This document shows positions 43,351 through 52,243 of a stretch of DNA of 64,000 nt, piece after piece. Each line of letters begins with the position of its first letter. Positions within the stretch are counted from its first letter, which is position 1. The notes under the pieces are model-generated. The model made no database searches. It saw only the letters and a list, made by a program, of their open reading frames with translations, and had not been told where the DNA came from. The position numbers and the translations under genes are program-made. The stretch comes from Bacteroidales bacterium. GTDB taxonomy: Bacteria; Bacteroidota; Bacteroidia; Bacteroidales; UBA932. The DNA lies in assembly GCA_017561265.1 (NCBI GenBank), contig JAFZDJ010000004.1, positions 87,452 to 151,451 of the forward strand, in the 5' to 3' direction.

Positions 43351-44154
43351 ATGTCACACTCAGAAGACAGACATCTTGATTTTGTGCTGAAGCATTACAA
43401 GGAAGGGGCGTTCGATACGCAGAAGGCTATCGGACGTTTCAAGGCTGAAAACGGTGTCAGGCCGATGCCGCGCAGACGCTGGAATCCGGTGATCTGCGCA
43501 ATGTCGGCAGCGGCTGCCCTCTTCATCGGAGTCTTCCTTTTCATGCACAGCGGGTCGCGACGGTGGACAGAGATATCGGCGGATGCCTCCCGGCAGGAAT
43601 TCATGCTTCCGGACGGCACATGCGTGACTCTTGCCCAGGGTTCGGCTCTCAGCTACAGGATGAAGGATGAGCGTAGAGTGAAGATGGAAGGAAAGGTCTA
43701 TTTCGATGTTGCCCGTGACGAGGCCAGGCCGTTTGAAGTCGACGCAGACGGAGCTTTCGTCAGGGTGCTCGGAACGGAGTTCATGGTAGACGCGGCTGAG
43801 GAAGATCAGACCATGGTCTATGTCGCGGACGGAAAGGTGCTTTTCGCTAAGAACCCGGAAGATGAAGGAGTGATCCTTACCAAAGGTATGGGAGCTGTCA
43901 TTGAAGACGGAGCGGAAATGCCTGTTGTAGAGGAGACGGCTGACGTCAATTCCATAGCATGGCATCGCGGTTCGTTCATCTTTGATCAGACCCCTCTTAA
44001 GGATGTACTTGACTGTCTCTCAAAGTATTATCATGTTTCTTTCGTGGCGACAGACCTGTCCAAGCAGCTCAGCGGCGAATTCTATGCCGATGACCTTGAC
44101 CTTATCATCGAACTTATCGAGTCCGCTCTGGACGTGACCATAATCAAGCGATAG
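43351..44154 (+). CDS. FecR-family anti-sigma factor
   Basis: Encodes 267 residues. A cytoplasmic sigma-binding end of about 50 residues, one membrane helix (VICAMSAAAALFIGVFLFM, about 46-65), then the periplasmic FecR domain (FMLPDGTCVTLAQGSALSY, KMEGKVYFDVARDEARPFEVD, VRVLGTEFMVDA) and a DUF4974-type C-terminal domain (FDQTPLKDVLDCLSKYYHVSF). It holds the ECF sigma factor until the receptor signals. Its C-terminal domain should meet the STN domain of the receptor encoded 21 bp downstream. Confidence 0.95.
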   Translation: MSHSEDRHLDFVLKHYKEGAFDTQKAIGRFKAENGVRPMPRRRWNPVICAMSAAAALFIGVFLFMHSGSRRWTEISADASRQEFMLPDGTCVTLAQGSALSYRMKDERRVKMEGKVYFDVARDEARPFEVDADGAFVRVLGTEFMVDAAEEDQTMVYVADGKVLFAKNPEDEGVILTKGMGAVIEDGAEMPVVEETADVNSIAWHRGSFIFDQTPLKDVLDCLSKYYHVSFVATDLSKQLSGEFYADDLDLIIELIESALDVTIIKR

Positions 44155-44175
44155 GATTCCCAGACGGATCTTACA

Positions 44176-46548
44176 ATGAAACTCGTACAGAAAATACTGA
44201 CGGCCATCATCCTGATGACTGTTGTCCTTACGGCATCTGCGCAGACAAAGCAGGGGAAGGAGGCGACTGTCAGGGAGCTGATGGAAGTCATCCATGAAAT
44301 CTTCGGGGTCAATTTCGTATATGACTCCTCCCTGGATCTTGACCGGATTGCCGTTCATTCCGGCTCTTCCCGTCATTCCCGACTTGATCGGGAATCTCTC
44401 GAAGCCTGCCTCGCCGCCCTCTTCAAGGACTCAGGCATCGACTATGAGATCATGAAGAAATACATAGTCCTCACCGAGGACGGTTCGACGAAGAAGCCGA
44501 AGGACTATACGATCTTCATTGAGGAACAGCATGATACCATCGATGATTCCTGCATAACGGCTTTCGTCGACAGACGCAGAAATGCGGCCCAGACGGGTCT
44601 GGAATGCATGGATGCTTCAGCATTCAAGAGGGGATTCGCATCCTTGAGCGCTCCTGATGTGCTCAAGAGCCTTCAGACTGTTACAGGTGTATCCGGAGGT
44701 ACGGAGCTGATGAACGGTCTGTATGTACATGGCGGTACCGGCAATGACAACCTTTACCTTTACGATGGTGTTCCGGTTTATTCTGTCAGTCATCTCGCCG
44801 GCCTGTACTCAGCCTTCAATATTGATGTGGTTGATAATGTGAACTTCTTCAAAAGCGGTTTTCCTGTGTCCTACGGCGGCAGGCTTTCATCTGTCGTAGA
44901 GGTCAATACGCGGGACGGAAGCATGACTGACTATATGGGAAGCTTTACCATAGGGCTCATCAATGGCTCCGTGCAGTATGAGGGGCCTATCGTAAAGGGC
45001 AGGACGTCCTTCAATGTCGCTATGCGCCGCAGTTGGCTGGATGTGCTCACGGTGCCTGGATTTGCGATCTTCAGGGCTCTGGACAAGAATGCGGACAATG
45101 GTCACATCGATGTCAGATATGCCATGACTGATTTCAATGCTAAGGTCACGCATAAGATAGCAGAAGACAATTTCATGCGTTTCGGATTCATTACCGGAAG
45201 GGATGTCCTGAAGTTTGAATATATGGATATGCTGCCTGATGTGGAGGATGCTTATAAATTCAGGTGGGGTAATGTAGTGGGATATGCAGATTGGCAGAAT
45301 GTCATTGCAGATGACGTTCATTACGACCTTAAGGTCTATTATACCCGGCATCGTTCCCGCATGAACTGGGACAAGGTCAGTGTAACCAGGTATGAGCAGC
45401 TGTATGATCTGAGAGAGAGCTGGCTTACAGGCATTTATGATATAGGCCTGAAGATGGATTTCGATCAGCAGCGTACTGATATGCACAGGCTCAGGTATGG
45501 AGCGGAGCAGATATTCCATGTATTTCGTCCTGAGCAGTCCTGGAGCATGGCGGAGCTGTCGTCCGGCCTTATATCCGCATCGTATTTTGGAACCGAAACG
45601 GCCGTATATGCGGAGGATGAGATGGCTTTAGGAGAAAAGATTACTGCAAGCGTGGGTCTCAGGGATGTGCTTTTCGGTGTGAAGGGAAGGGTATACAACA
45701 GGCTTGAGCCAAGAGTTGCGCTGAGCTATCGCCCTTCGGATCTGGCCGCACTGAAGGTTTCGTATACCGAGATGAATCAGTTCTCCCACCGTCTGGTGAC
45801 ATCGTATCTTGACCTTCCTTCATCTGTGTGGCTTCCGTCTGATGCCAAAGTCGCCCCGATGCATTCAAAGCAGGCTGCTGCAGGAATATACATGACCTTC
45901 CCCTTCAATCTCCAGATCGATCTCGAGGGATTCTACAAGGCCATGGACCATATCCGCGAGTATAAAGGCTACAGGCTTTTCCCTCCGATAGAGAACTGGG
46001 AGAAGACTTTTGCTGAGGGAAAGGGAAGGGCGTACGGAATGGAGGCTTCCCTTGTGTACAATACGGTCAGGACACATGCGGCCTTGAACTATACGCTTTC
46101 ATGGAGCGAGCGCTTCTTTGAGGATCTATATCCAGAATGGTTTCCGGACAGACTTGACAACCGCCATAGGCTGAATATCACTATAAGTCACAGATTCTCA
46201 AAGAGATTCGAGATGTATGCGGGCTGGAACTGGCATTCGGGCGACAGATTTACCGTCGAAAGCCAATATCTTCTTTCGGACGATCTGTTCTCCTATGCGT
46301 ATCTGTTTACAAGTCCGAACAACGTCAAGATGCCGGACTATCACAGACTTGATGTCGGCTTCAATTTCCATAAGACTACAAAACGTGGAAACGAATCTGT
46401 CTGGAACCTCAGCGTCTACAATCTGTACTGCAGGATGAACCCTATAGTTGTATATACATACTCGGAATATGGTAAGCCCGTAAGCGCGGCGGCCGGCATG
46501 GTTCCGATCATTCCGACTTTCAGTTACACCTTAAAATTCAAGCGATGA
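44176..46548 (+). CDS. TonB-dependent receptor with N-terminal STN signalling domain
   Basis: Encodes 790 residues. Signal peptide (ILTAIILMTVVLTASAQ), STN domain (about 25-110), plug (SAPDVLKSLQTVTGVSGGTEL... GRLSSVVEVNTRDGS), and a 22-strand type barrel ending FSYTLKFKR. It lacks the carboxypeptidase-like domain usual in SusC proteins. It takes up an unknown substrate and signals through FecR. Odd: residues 65-74 (SRHSRLDRES) interrupt an otherwise smooth STN strand-helix junction and are encoded by a dispersed repeat. It overlaps the DUF4249 gene by 4 bp. Confidence 0.93.
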   Translation: MKLVQKILTAIILMTVVLTASAQTKQGKEATVRELMEVIHEIFGVNFVYDSSLDLDRIAVHSGSSRHSRLDRESLEACLAALFKDSGIDYEIMKKYIVLTEDGSTKKPKDYTIFIEEQHDTIDDSCITAFVDRRRNAAQTGLECMDASAFKRGFASLSAPDVLKSLQTVTGVSGGTELMNGLYVHGGTGNDNLYLYDGVPVYSVSHLAGLYSAFNIDVVDNVNFFKSGFPVSYGGRLSSVVEVNTRDGSMTDYMGSFTIGLINGSVQYEGPIVKGRTSFNVAMRRSWLDVLTVPGFAIFRALDKNADNGHIDVRYAMTDFNAKVTHKIAEDNFMRFGFITGRDVLKFEYMDMLPDVEDAYKFRWGNVVGYADWQNVIADDVHYDLKVYYTRHRSRMNWDKVSVTRYEQLYDLRESWLTGIYDIGLKMDFDQQRTDMHRLRYGAEQIFHVFRPEQSWSMAELSSGLISASYFGTETAVYAEDEMALGEKITASVGLRDVLFGVKGRVYNRLEPRVALSYRPSDLAALKVSYTEMNQFSHRLVTSYLDLPSSVWLPSDAKVAPMHSKQAAAGIYMTFPFNLQIDLEGFYKAMDHIREYKGYRLFPPIENWEKTFAEGKGRAYGMEASLVYNTVRTHAALNYTLSWSERFFEDLYPEWFPDRLDNRHRLNITISHRFSKRFEMYAGWNWHSGDRFTVESQYLLSDDLFSYAYLFTSPNNVKMPDYHRLDVGFNFHKTTKRGNESVWNLSVYNLYCRMNPIVVYTYSEYGKPVSAAAGMVPIIPTFSYTLKFKR
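44372..44398. repeat. Dispersed palindromic repeat inside STN-coding region
   Basis: Contains GTCATTCCCGACTTGATCGG followed by GAATCTC, a palindrome (ATTCCCGA/TCGGGAAT) of the same family as 4899-4961 and 63081-63184. It keeps the reading frame and adds ten residues to the receptor. Confidence 0.75.
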
Positions 46549-47525
46549 GACACAGGATATATATGATGCTTCTGCTGCTTGTTGCAGCGGTTTCGTGTGA
46601 GTACAATCTCGATACGATACTTCCCGGAGATGATACGGGATATATCTTCATGAGGGCTCTGGCCATGTCAGGAGATACCACGGTCATATGGCTGGATCCA
46701 ACCATTCCTGTCGGCAAGACGGAAATTCCTGATCTCGAAGGGGTTCAGCTGAGACTGACAGCTGACGGCAGGGAAGTCGCTCTGGAAAGAGAGGATGGAG
46801 GTTCCAGGTATATTATGGATGGTGCCTGGTTTGCTGCCGAGAGCTTCGAGCCGGGAAGCAGGCTGGAGATTACGGCAAGCCATCCGGATTTTCCTGTGGC
46901 CAAGTCTTCGACTGTGGTGCCGGATATGTTCCCGGAATGCTCTGTCAAGGCTGAGCGTGTCCCGTTTGATGCGGAGGACTATGTCGCCTGCAGTGATATG
47001 AGTGGTGGCAGTGTATACAGTCATTCGCAGGCGCTTCATGTGACTCTTGCATTCAAGGACAATCCTTCCACCCTTGATTATTATGGATTGAGGATTGTGC
47101 GCAGTAACGGCTATTTCCTGTCTTCTCAATTCTATATGGACAGGAATATGGCTGATTTTTCGGTAAATATGGCGAATCATATCATGATCTTGTCCCCTTC
47201 GGATGTCTTCGGACCGTCAGCGGCTTATAGATTCAGTCCCATTGTGGCTTTCTCTGACGAGGATTTCAACGGCCAGTACGTGACAAAGGAATATTTCGTC
47301 CCATACTTCGAGGATGATCATAAATACCATTATACATATCACGTTGAGCTTATGAAGCTTTCTGAGGGATTCTGGCGCAACATGGAGGCAGACTTCAATT
47401 ACTCATGGAACAATCTGTCCTATTACGGCCAGGCTACGATATACCCATATACCAACATCATCGGAGGTCTCGGTGCCTTCGGAGCCGTATCACCGGTCTC
47501 TGTCATTCCTTTGGAAATAAACTAG
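46545..47525 (+). CDS. DUF4249-family lipoprotein
   Basis: Encodes 326 residues. A lipobox ends at Cys19 (LLLLVAAVSCEYN). The body fits DUF4249: an N-terminal beta domain (DTTVIWLDPTIPVGKTEIPDLEGVQLRLTADGREV), a central region with LHVTLAFKDNPSTLDYYGLRI, and a C-terminal YYGQATIYPYTNIIGGLGAFGAVSP. DUF4249 lipoproteins are usually encoded directly after a TonB-dependent receptor and may act as the surface lid or binding partner, comparable to SusD (inference). Overlaps the receptor by 4 bp. A terminator follows. Confidence 0.88.
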   Translation: MRHRIYMMLLLLVAAVSCEYNLDTILPGDDTGYIFMRALAMSGDTTVIWLDPTIPVGKTEIPDLEGVQLRLTADGREVALEREDGGSRYIMDGAWFAAESFEPGSRLEITASHPDFPVAKSSTVVPDMFPECSVKAERVPFDAEDYVACSDMSGGSVYSHSQALHVTLAFKDNPSTLDYYGLRIVRSNGYFLSSQFYMDRNMADFSVNMANHIMILSPSDVFGPSAAYRFSPIVAFSDEDFNGQYVTKEYFVPYFEDDHKYHYTYHVELMKLSEGFWRNMEADFNYSWNNLSYYGQATIYPYTNIIGGLGAFGAVSPVSVIPLEIN

Positions 47526-47553
47526 TGCGCAGCACTCCCGTCTATAATGGAAA

Positions 47554-47584
47554 AACGGCAGCTGGAGCAATTCCAACTGCCGTT
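47554..47584. terminator. Bidirectional terminator between DUF4249 and TPR genes
   Basis: AACGGCAG/CTGCCGTT with inner TGGA/TTCCA and a GCAA loop, flanked by A and T runs; serves both convergent genes. Confidence 0.75.
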
Positions 47585-47603
47585 CTTATGGATTCAGATG
47601 TGA

Positions 47604-49238
47604 TTATCTGTACTGAGCGAACTCTACGTCCTTAGCGGCTCTTGCAGCGAGGTCAGCATTCTTGCTTGCATCAGTGATGTTGCTTGCAACAGCAGCAGCC
47701 TTGCCCTGACGAGCGGCAGCTACAGCGCGGAGATATGCACCCTTAGGGCAGTTGCACTTGAGAGCGGCAGCTGGACCGTTGTTTCCGTTGAGGAGAGCAA
47801 CGAGAGCGGCGTTGAAGCCTTCCTTGCCTGCGAGCTTAGCGGCAGCAGCCTTGTAGTCACCGTTGAGTACATCAAGAACAGCAAGGTTCTCCTTTGCTGT
47901 CTCTGTACCAGCAGCAGCGAAATATCTCTCAGCCTGAGCATTGTCACCCTCGCGGAGAGCTACAACACCCATTGCGTTGTTCCAGTCAGCATCCTTCTCG
48001 CACTTGTCGAGGGCTCTCTTAGCCTTGCCGTTCTCGTTCATGTTGAGATAAACGACTGCAAGGTTGTACTGAGCAGCGTTGCTGTTGAACTTGTCGGCAG
48101 CCTTCTTGTAAAGCTCGACCTTCTGGTCGTTCTCCTTCACGAGAGTAGCGGCACGGAGAAGTGCAGTCTCGTCAAGAACGTCGATGTTCTCCTCGATAAG
48201 CTGGAGAAGCTCGTCGTTTGTATAGTTCTGATACTCTACATTAGCGATGAATCTTGCACGGCGGAGCTCAGGAAGAACTTCCTTTGCAAGAGTCTTGAAC
48301 ACTGAAGACATGTTCTTGATCTCCTTCTCGCGGATTGCAGGGTCGCTGTACATAGAAAGAACACGGATGATGAGTTCCTTGTCCTCGATGTCAGAAGCGG
48401 CAACGAGTTCCTGGAAACCGTCCCAGTCCTCTGCTACGCTTGAAACGTTTACAGGACCGTCAACCGGATGCTTCTTTGTAACCTTGCCGAATGCCTTCTC
48501 AGCACTTGCAGAACGCTTGTCTGAAAGCTTTGCGTTCTCGTTCTCCTTTCCGTCAGGTGAAGCGTAAGCAACGATGTCTGTGCCGGTGAGAGTCTTGCGC
48601 TCGTTAGCCTTGATCTCGTCGAGGGCAGCCTGGAAGTCCTTGATTGACTGTGAAGTAAGCTGGTTGTTTCTTACGTTTGAGCTGTTGATCTGGTAAAGGA
48701 TCTGACCCTCTGCAGTCTGCTTGATGATCTCCTGGTAGCCGTCAGCCTTGAGGTCTACCTTTCCATCCTTGCATACGAGCATGTAAGTAGTGTTGGCACC
48801 GTCAGCAACCTTCTTTGAAGGAAGATCTGCAAACTTTGCCTTGTGGCTTACAGTACCGCGGAGCTCGAGGTAGCACTTCTCCATGCCTGGAACATAGTCG
48901 AAGCTTACCTTCTTTGTTACAGTTGTGCCCTCTGAAGGAATCACCTGGTAGTTGTCCTTCACCTTCTCACCCTGGAACATGAATGGCTCCATAGCCACTT
49001 CTCCACCTTCGTAAACGATTACAGGAGTAACCTTGAGGACAGCCTTAGGGTGGAAGTAATCCTCAGGATAAGTTACAGTTACGTCTGCATTGATCTCACC
49101 GCCTACAACCTCAAGAACTGCTGGGTTGCACTTTACGGTTACGTTTTCTGCCATCTTCGCCATCTTCTCAGGTGATGCGCAGGCTACGGCTGCGATGCTG
49201 AGAACAGCAACTGACAGGAAGTTTGTGATTTTTTTCAT
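47604..49238 (-). CDS. TPR lipoprotein with OmpA-like region
   Basis: Encodes 544 residues. Lipobox VAACAS-type (ending at Cys20, AAVACAS). An N-terminal beta region (about 30-170), then an OmpA-like stretch (TGTDIVAYASPDGKENENAKLSDKRSASAEKAF, resembling the peptidoglycan-binding OmpA_C core), and C-terminal TPR repeats (AAQYNLAVVYLNMNENGKAKRAL). It is probably anchored in the outer membrane and contacts peptidoglycan. Codon use is strongly biased, like glyS and secDF, suggesting high expression. Function not known. It is divergent from the sigma-54 activator. Confidence 0.82.
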   Translation of the reverse strand: MKKITNFLSVAVLSIAAVACASPEKMAKMAENVTVKCNPAVLEVVGGEINADVTVTYPEDYFHPKAVLKVTPVIVYEGGEVAMEPFMFQGEKVKDNYQVIPSEGTTVTKKVSFDYVPGMEKCYLELRGTVSHKAKFADLPSKKVADGANTTYMLVCKDGKVDLKADGYQEIIKQTAEGQILYQINSSNVRNNQLTSQSIKDFQAALDEIKANERKTLTGTDIVAYASPDGKENENAKLSDKRSASAEKAFGKVTKKHPVDGPVNVSSVAEDWDGFQELVAASDIEDKELIIRVLSMYSDPAIREKEIKNMSSVFKTLAKEVLPELRRARFIANVEYQNYTNDELLQLIEENIDVLDETALLRAATLVKENDQKVELYKKAADKFNSNAAQYNLAVVYLNMNENGKAKRALDKCEKDADWNNAMGVVALREGDNAQAERYFAAAGTETAKENLAVLDVLNGDYKAAAAKLAGKEGFNAALVALLNGNNGPAAALKCNCPKGAYLRAVAAARQGKAAAVASNITDASKNADLAARAAKDVEFAQYR

Positions 49239-49386
49239 TGTGAATTAATATTTTAATTGGTTTTGGTTTCTTTTTAGAGCCATTGATTTCCCGACAGGGC
49301 ATAATCTTGGCAAAGATAATCATAATTTTATATTTTTGCGGGACGATAATGCATAATTTCAACCGTTTTCGTAACTTTGTCCCGTT

Positions 49387-50628
49387 ATGACGAATCAGGA
49401 ATTACAGAGTTTAAAGAATAAATATGATATTATCGGCAACGATCCGGCTCTCAACAGGGCTCTGGAGGTCGCTGCCGCAGTCGCTCCGACCGACATCACC
49501 GTTCTCGTTACGGGAGAAAGCGGTGTGGGAAAGGAGAATATTCCGAGAATCATACATCAGATGAGTCCCCGCAAGAGAGGCAAGTACTTCGCCATCAATT
49601 GCGGAGCCATCCCGGAGGGAACTATAGATTCGGAACTTTTCGGACATGAGAAAGGTTCGTTTACCGGAGCCCACGATATGCGCAGAGGATATTTCGAGGA
49701 GGCTGACGGAGGTACGATCTTCCTTGACGAGATAGGCGAGCTTCCGCTTGCATCGCAGGCCAAGCTCCTGAGAGTGCTCCAGTCCGGAGAGTTCATAAGG
49801 GTGGGTTCTTCAAAGGTGCTGAAGACAGATGTGAGGGTCATTGCCGCTACGAATGTCAATCTGATGCATGCCGTGTCGAGGGGAAAGTTCCGCGAGGATC
49901 TTTTCTACAGACTCAATGCAGTGAATATCATCATGCCTGCTCTTCGCGAGAGGCCGGGCGATATCAACCTGCTTTTCCGCAAGTTCGCTTCGGATTTTTC
50001 TGCGAAGTACGGATTCAGCAAGGTGGCTCTTACAGAGGATGCTTCGATTCTGTTAAGAAAGTACAGATGGCCGGGCAATATCAGGCAGCTGAAGAATGTG
50101 GCTGAGACCATATCCGCCCTAGAATCGTCCAGGATCGCTCCCGGATCGGACAAATGTCTGATCGGTGTGGATGTGCTCGGAAAATATATTCCGAGGGAAG
50201 AGCCGAATCTCCTTCCTGCCAGACCGGAGCCGGCTCAGGAGACGCCGGAAAGCGCTTCAGAGAGGGAAGCCATCATCAGATATATCTTCCAGCTCAGGCA
50301 GGATGTGGAATATCTCAAGGAGGTCGTGGCTAAGGCAGGACTGACCAGAGCTTCAGCACCGGCCATAGCTCCGCCTGCAGATATGGCTCCCATGCCGTCC
50401 CAGATGCCGGCATGTCCGGATATCCGCCGCGAGGAATATGAGTATGACGAGGATCCGGAAGATCAGGAGTTTGAGGTTCATGATGCCGGTGACATGTCTA
50501 TAAAGACAGCCAATATGGAGCTTATCGAAAAGGTGCTCCGTAAGCACGGAGGCAACCGCAAGGCTGCTGCCGCAGAGCTCGGAATATCTGAAAGGACGCT
50601 CTACAGAAAGATAAAGAATATAAAGTGA
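49387..50628 (+). CDS. Sigma-54-dependent transcriptional activator (no receiver domain)
   Basis: Encodes 413 residues. The AAA+ domain starts almost at once: Walker A GESGVGKE (43-50), GSFTGA (90-95; the GAFTGA sigma-54 contact loop, Ser variant), Walker B IFLDEIGE (111-118), and RWPGNIRQLKN. A long linker with Pro/Ala runs (about 275-360) leads to a Fis-type HTH (NRKAAAAELGISERTLYRKIK). There is no N-terminal receiver or sensor, so activity must be set by level or by a partner. Overlaps lptE by 1 bp. The candidate -24/-12 promoter before clpB (52144) is a possible target. Confidence 0.94.
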   Translation: MTNQELQSLKNKYDIIGNDPALNRALEVAAAVAPTDITVLVTGESGVGKENIPRIIHQMSPRKRGKYFAINCGAIPEGTIDSELFGHEKGSFTGAHDMRRGYFEEADGGTIFLDEIGELPLASQAKLLRVLQSGEFIRVGSSKVLKTDVRVIAATNVNLMHAVSRGKFREDLFYRLNAVNIIMPALRERPGDINLLFRKFASDFSAKYGFSKVALTEDASILLRKYRWPGNIRQLKNVAETISALESSRIAPGSDKCLIGVDVLGKYIPREEPNLLPARPEPAQETPESASEREAIIRYIFQLRQDVEYLKEVVAKAGLTRASAPAIAPPADMAPMPSQMPACPDIRREEYEYDEDPEDQEFEVHDAGDMSIKTANMELIEKVLRKHGGNRKAAAAELGISERTLYRKIKNIK

Positions 50629-51158
50629 TGAGAGGAAAAAGAACCATATGGGCAAGCCTCTGCGTGGTGCTTGCATTGATGGCGGCCATGCCGCTGCTGC
50701 AGTCGTGCGGTATATATTCATTCACAGGAACGTCGATACAGCCTGAGGTCAAGACCGTGACTATCAATTATTTCGAGTATCTTGCACCTAAGATGAATCC
50801 TACGCTCAGCAACCAGATGACAGAGGCTCTTCAGGAGAAGTTCCTCAAGCTTACCAAGCTGGAGCTGGTGGACATTGACGGTGATCTTGAGTTCATCGGA
50901 TCGATCACGGGATATGATGTGAAGGCTGCTTCGGTGACTGCCAACGAGCAGGTGGCGCAGAACCGTCTTACGGTGACAGTCAAGGTTGATTTCATAAACA
51001 GGAAGTTCCCGGAGGAGAATCAGAACGGCAAGTCGTTCTCCGCTTATCAGGACTTCGATGCGACCCAGTCCATCGATGCTGTGGAGGCAACTCTCTGCGA
51101 GGATATCGTGGAGCAGCTTTGTGAGGATATTTTCAACGGAACCGTAGCTAACTGGTAA
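50628..51158 (+). CDS. LptE-like LPS-assembly lipoprotein
   Basis: About 176 residues from the ATG at 50628, overlapping the preceding stop by 1 bp. Lipoprotein signal ending LLQSCGIYSFTG; the Cys-Gly-Ile-Tyr-Ser-Phe start and the following VKTVTINYFEYLAPKMNPTLSNQMTEALQEKF match Bacteroidetes LptE. LptE plugs the LptD barrel that delivers LPS to the surface; lptD is not here. The order sigma-54 activator, lptE, hypothetical, secG is familiar in Bacteroidales. Confidence 0.88.
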   Translation: MRGKRTIWASLCVVLALMAAMPLLQSCGIYSFTGTSIQPEVKTVTINYFEYLAPKMNPTLSNQMTEALQEKFLKLTKLELVDIDGDLEFIGSITGYDVKAASVTANEQVAQNRLTVTVKVDFINRKFPEENQNGKSFSAYQDFDATQSIDAVEATLCEDIVEQLCEDIFNGTVANW

Positions 51159-51159
51159 T

Positions 51160-51762
51160 ATGGAAGGATTCATTGACATAAAGAAGCTGACCTTGGATGA
51201 GCTTGCCGGAGTCGTGAACCTTTATCCGTGGTTCGGCGGAGCCAGAAAGGAGCTTTGTGAAAGGATGAGCCGCATGGGCGGTGACGGATGGGGTGAAAGA
51301 CAGTTTGCCGATGCAGCGATGTATGTGGGTGCGCGTGAGAGGATGGCGGACATGATGCGTTCTTCCAGAAACGAGAACTGGGCCGATGCCGATGTGGAGA
51401 AGCTTCTGAAATCATATATTGTCGAGAAGGAGGAGGTGGAAGATACAGCTTCCGGTAAGAGGAAGGTCTATGCCGGAGTTGGTGACTATTTCTCTCAGGA
51501 CGACTACGACCAGGTGCGCAGGGCTGATGATAATGTCTTTTCGAAATATGCAGCCAAGGCACGTCAGGGCAGGACTTCGGTAGAAGAGACTCCTGATGTG
51601 GAATTTGACATGTATACCGAGACTTTGGCCGGAATCTACCTCGAGCAAGGCTATCCGGAGCAGGCAAAACGCATTTATTCAAAACTAATTTTGGCATATC
51701 CGGAAAAAAATGCTTACTTTGCAGCCCTTATTCAAAAAATTGACGAATTAAATAAGTATTAA
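51160..51762 (+). CDS. Conserved hypothetical between lptE and secG
   Basis: Encodes 200 residues, starting 1 bp after the lptE stop and ending 4 bp before secG. No signal peptide or membrane segment, so it is predicted to be cytoplasmic. Charged and helical; the C-terminus (TETLAGIYLEQGYPEQAKRIYSKLILAYPEKNAYFAALIQKI) looks like a TPR motif. Its constant place beside lptE and secG suggests an envelope-biogenesis link, but function is unknown. Confidence 0.75.
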   Translation: MEGFIDIKKLTLDELAGVVNLYPWFGGARKELCERMSRMGGDGWGERQFADAAMYVGARERMADMMRSSRNENWADADVEKLLKSYIVEKEEVEDTASGKRKVYAGVGDYFSQDDYDQVRRADDNVFSKYAAKARQGRTSVEETPDVEFDMYTETLAGIYLEQGYPEQAKRIYSKLILAYPEKNAYFAALIQKIDELNKY

Positions 51763-51766
51763 CGAT

Positions 51767-52102
51767 ATGAACGTACTTTTTACAGTCCTTACAGTGCTTG
51801 TTCTCATTGCAAGCGTTCTCATTACACTCATCGTACTTCTCCAGAACGGAAAGGGCGGCGGACTTGCAAGCAACTTTACTGCAGGTAACCAGACTTTCGG
51901 TGTACGTCAGACAACTGACATCCTCGAGAAGATCACATGGGGTCTCGTAGCTTTCATCTTCGTTGTTTCTATCGTGACAACATTCTCTCTTGGCAACAAG
52001 GCTCAGAACGTTGACTATACTGAGAAGATCGAGGCTCTTGAGGCTGCACCAGAGTTCCCTGCTGCTATTCCTTCAGCAGAGGTTCCAGCTGAGGAGGAGT
52101 AA
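51767..52102 (+). CDS. secG: Preprotein translocase subunit SecG
   Basis: Encodes 111 residues. Two membrane helices (about 3-23 and 56-75) flank the conserved loop LLQNGKGGGLASNF, with FGVRQTTDILEKITW after it. SecG assists SecYEG protein export. The C-terminal tail is acidic and Ala/Pro-rich, normal for the phylum. It ends the lptE-hypothetical-secG run. Confidence 0.95.
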   Translation: MNVLFTVLTVLVLIASVLITLIVLLQNGKGGGLASNFTAGNQTFGVRQTTDILEKITWGLVAFIFVVSIVTTFSLGNKAQNVDYTEKIEALEAAPEFPAAIPSAEVPAEEE

Positions 52103-52118
52103 TTGAGACACCTGTCCA

Positions 52119-52159
52119 CTGACATTTTGTCAGAAAAGGACGATTGGAATACATTTTGA
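52119..52159 (+). promoter_or_regulatory. Candidate -24/-12 promoter and palindrome before clpB
   Basis: TTGG (52144-52147) and TTGA (52156-52159) keep the sigma-54 spacing: GG and GA are 10 bp apart, fitting TTGGnnnnnnnnTTGC with one change. Upstream lies the palindrome CTGACATTTTGTCAG (52119-52133), a possible regulator site. No TAnnTTTG box is seen in the gap. Inferred from pattern only. Confidence 0.45.
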
Positions 52160-52163
52160 CCGA

Positions 52164-52193
52164 TAGCCGTCTGTTCACTAGAGCAGACGGCTA
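52164..52193. terminator. Hairpin in secG-clpB gap
   Basis: TAGCCGTCTG and CAGACGGCTA pair perfectly around a 10-nt loop. No T tract follows, so it may be a weak secG terminator or, if the promoter at 52144 is real, the 5' end structure of the clpB transcript. Confidence 0.55.
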
Positions 52194-52243
52194 ATTGTGC
52201 TTTCTGCCCCAGGATGAAAATGAAACTTTAAAACGAACGTAAT

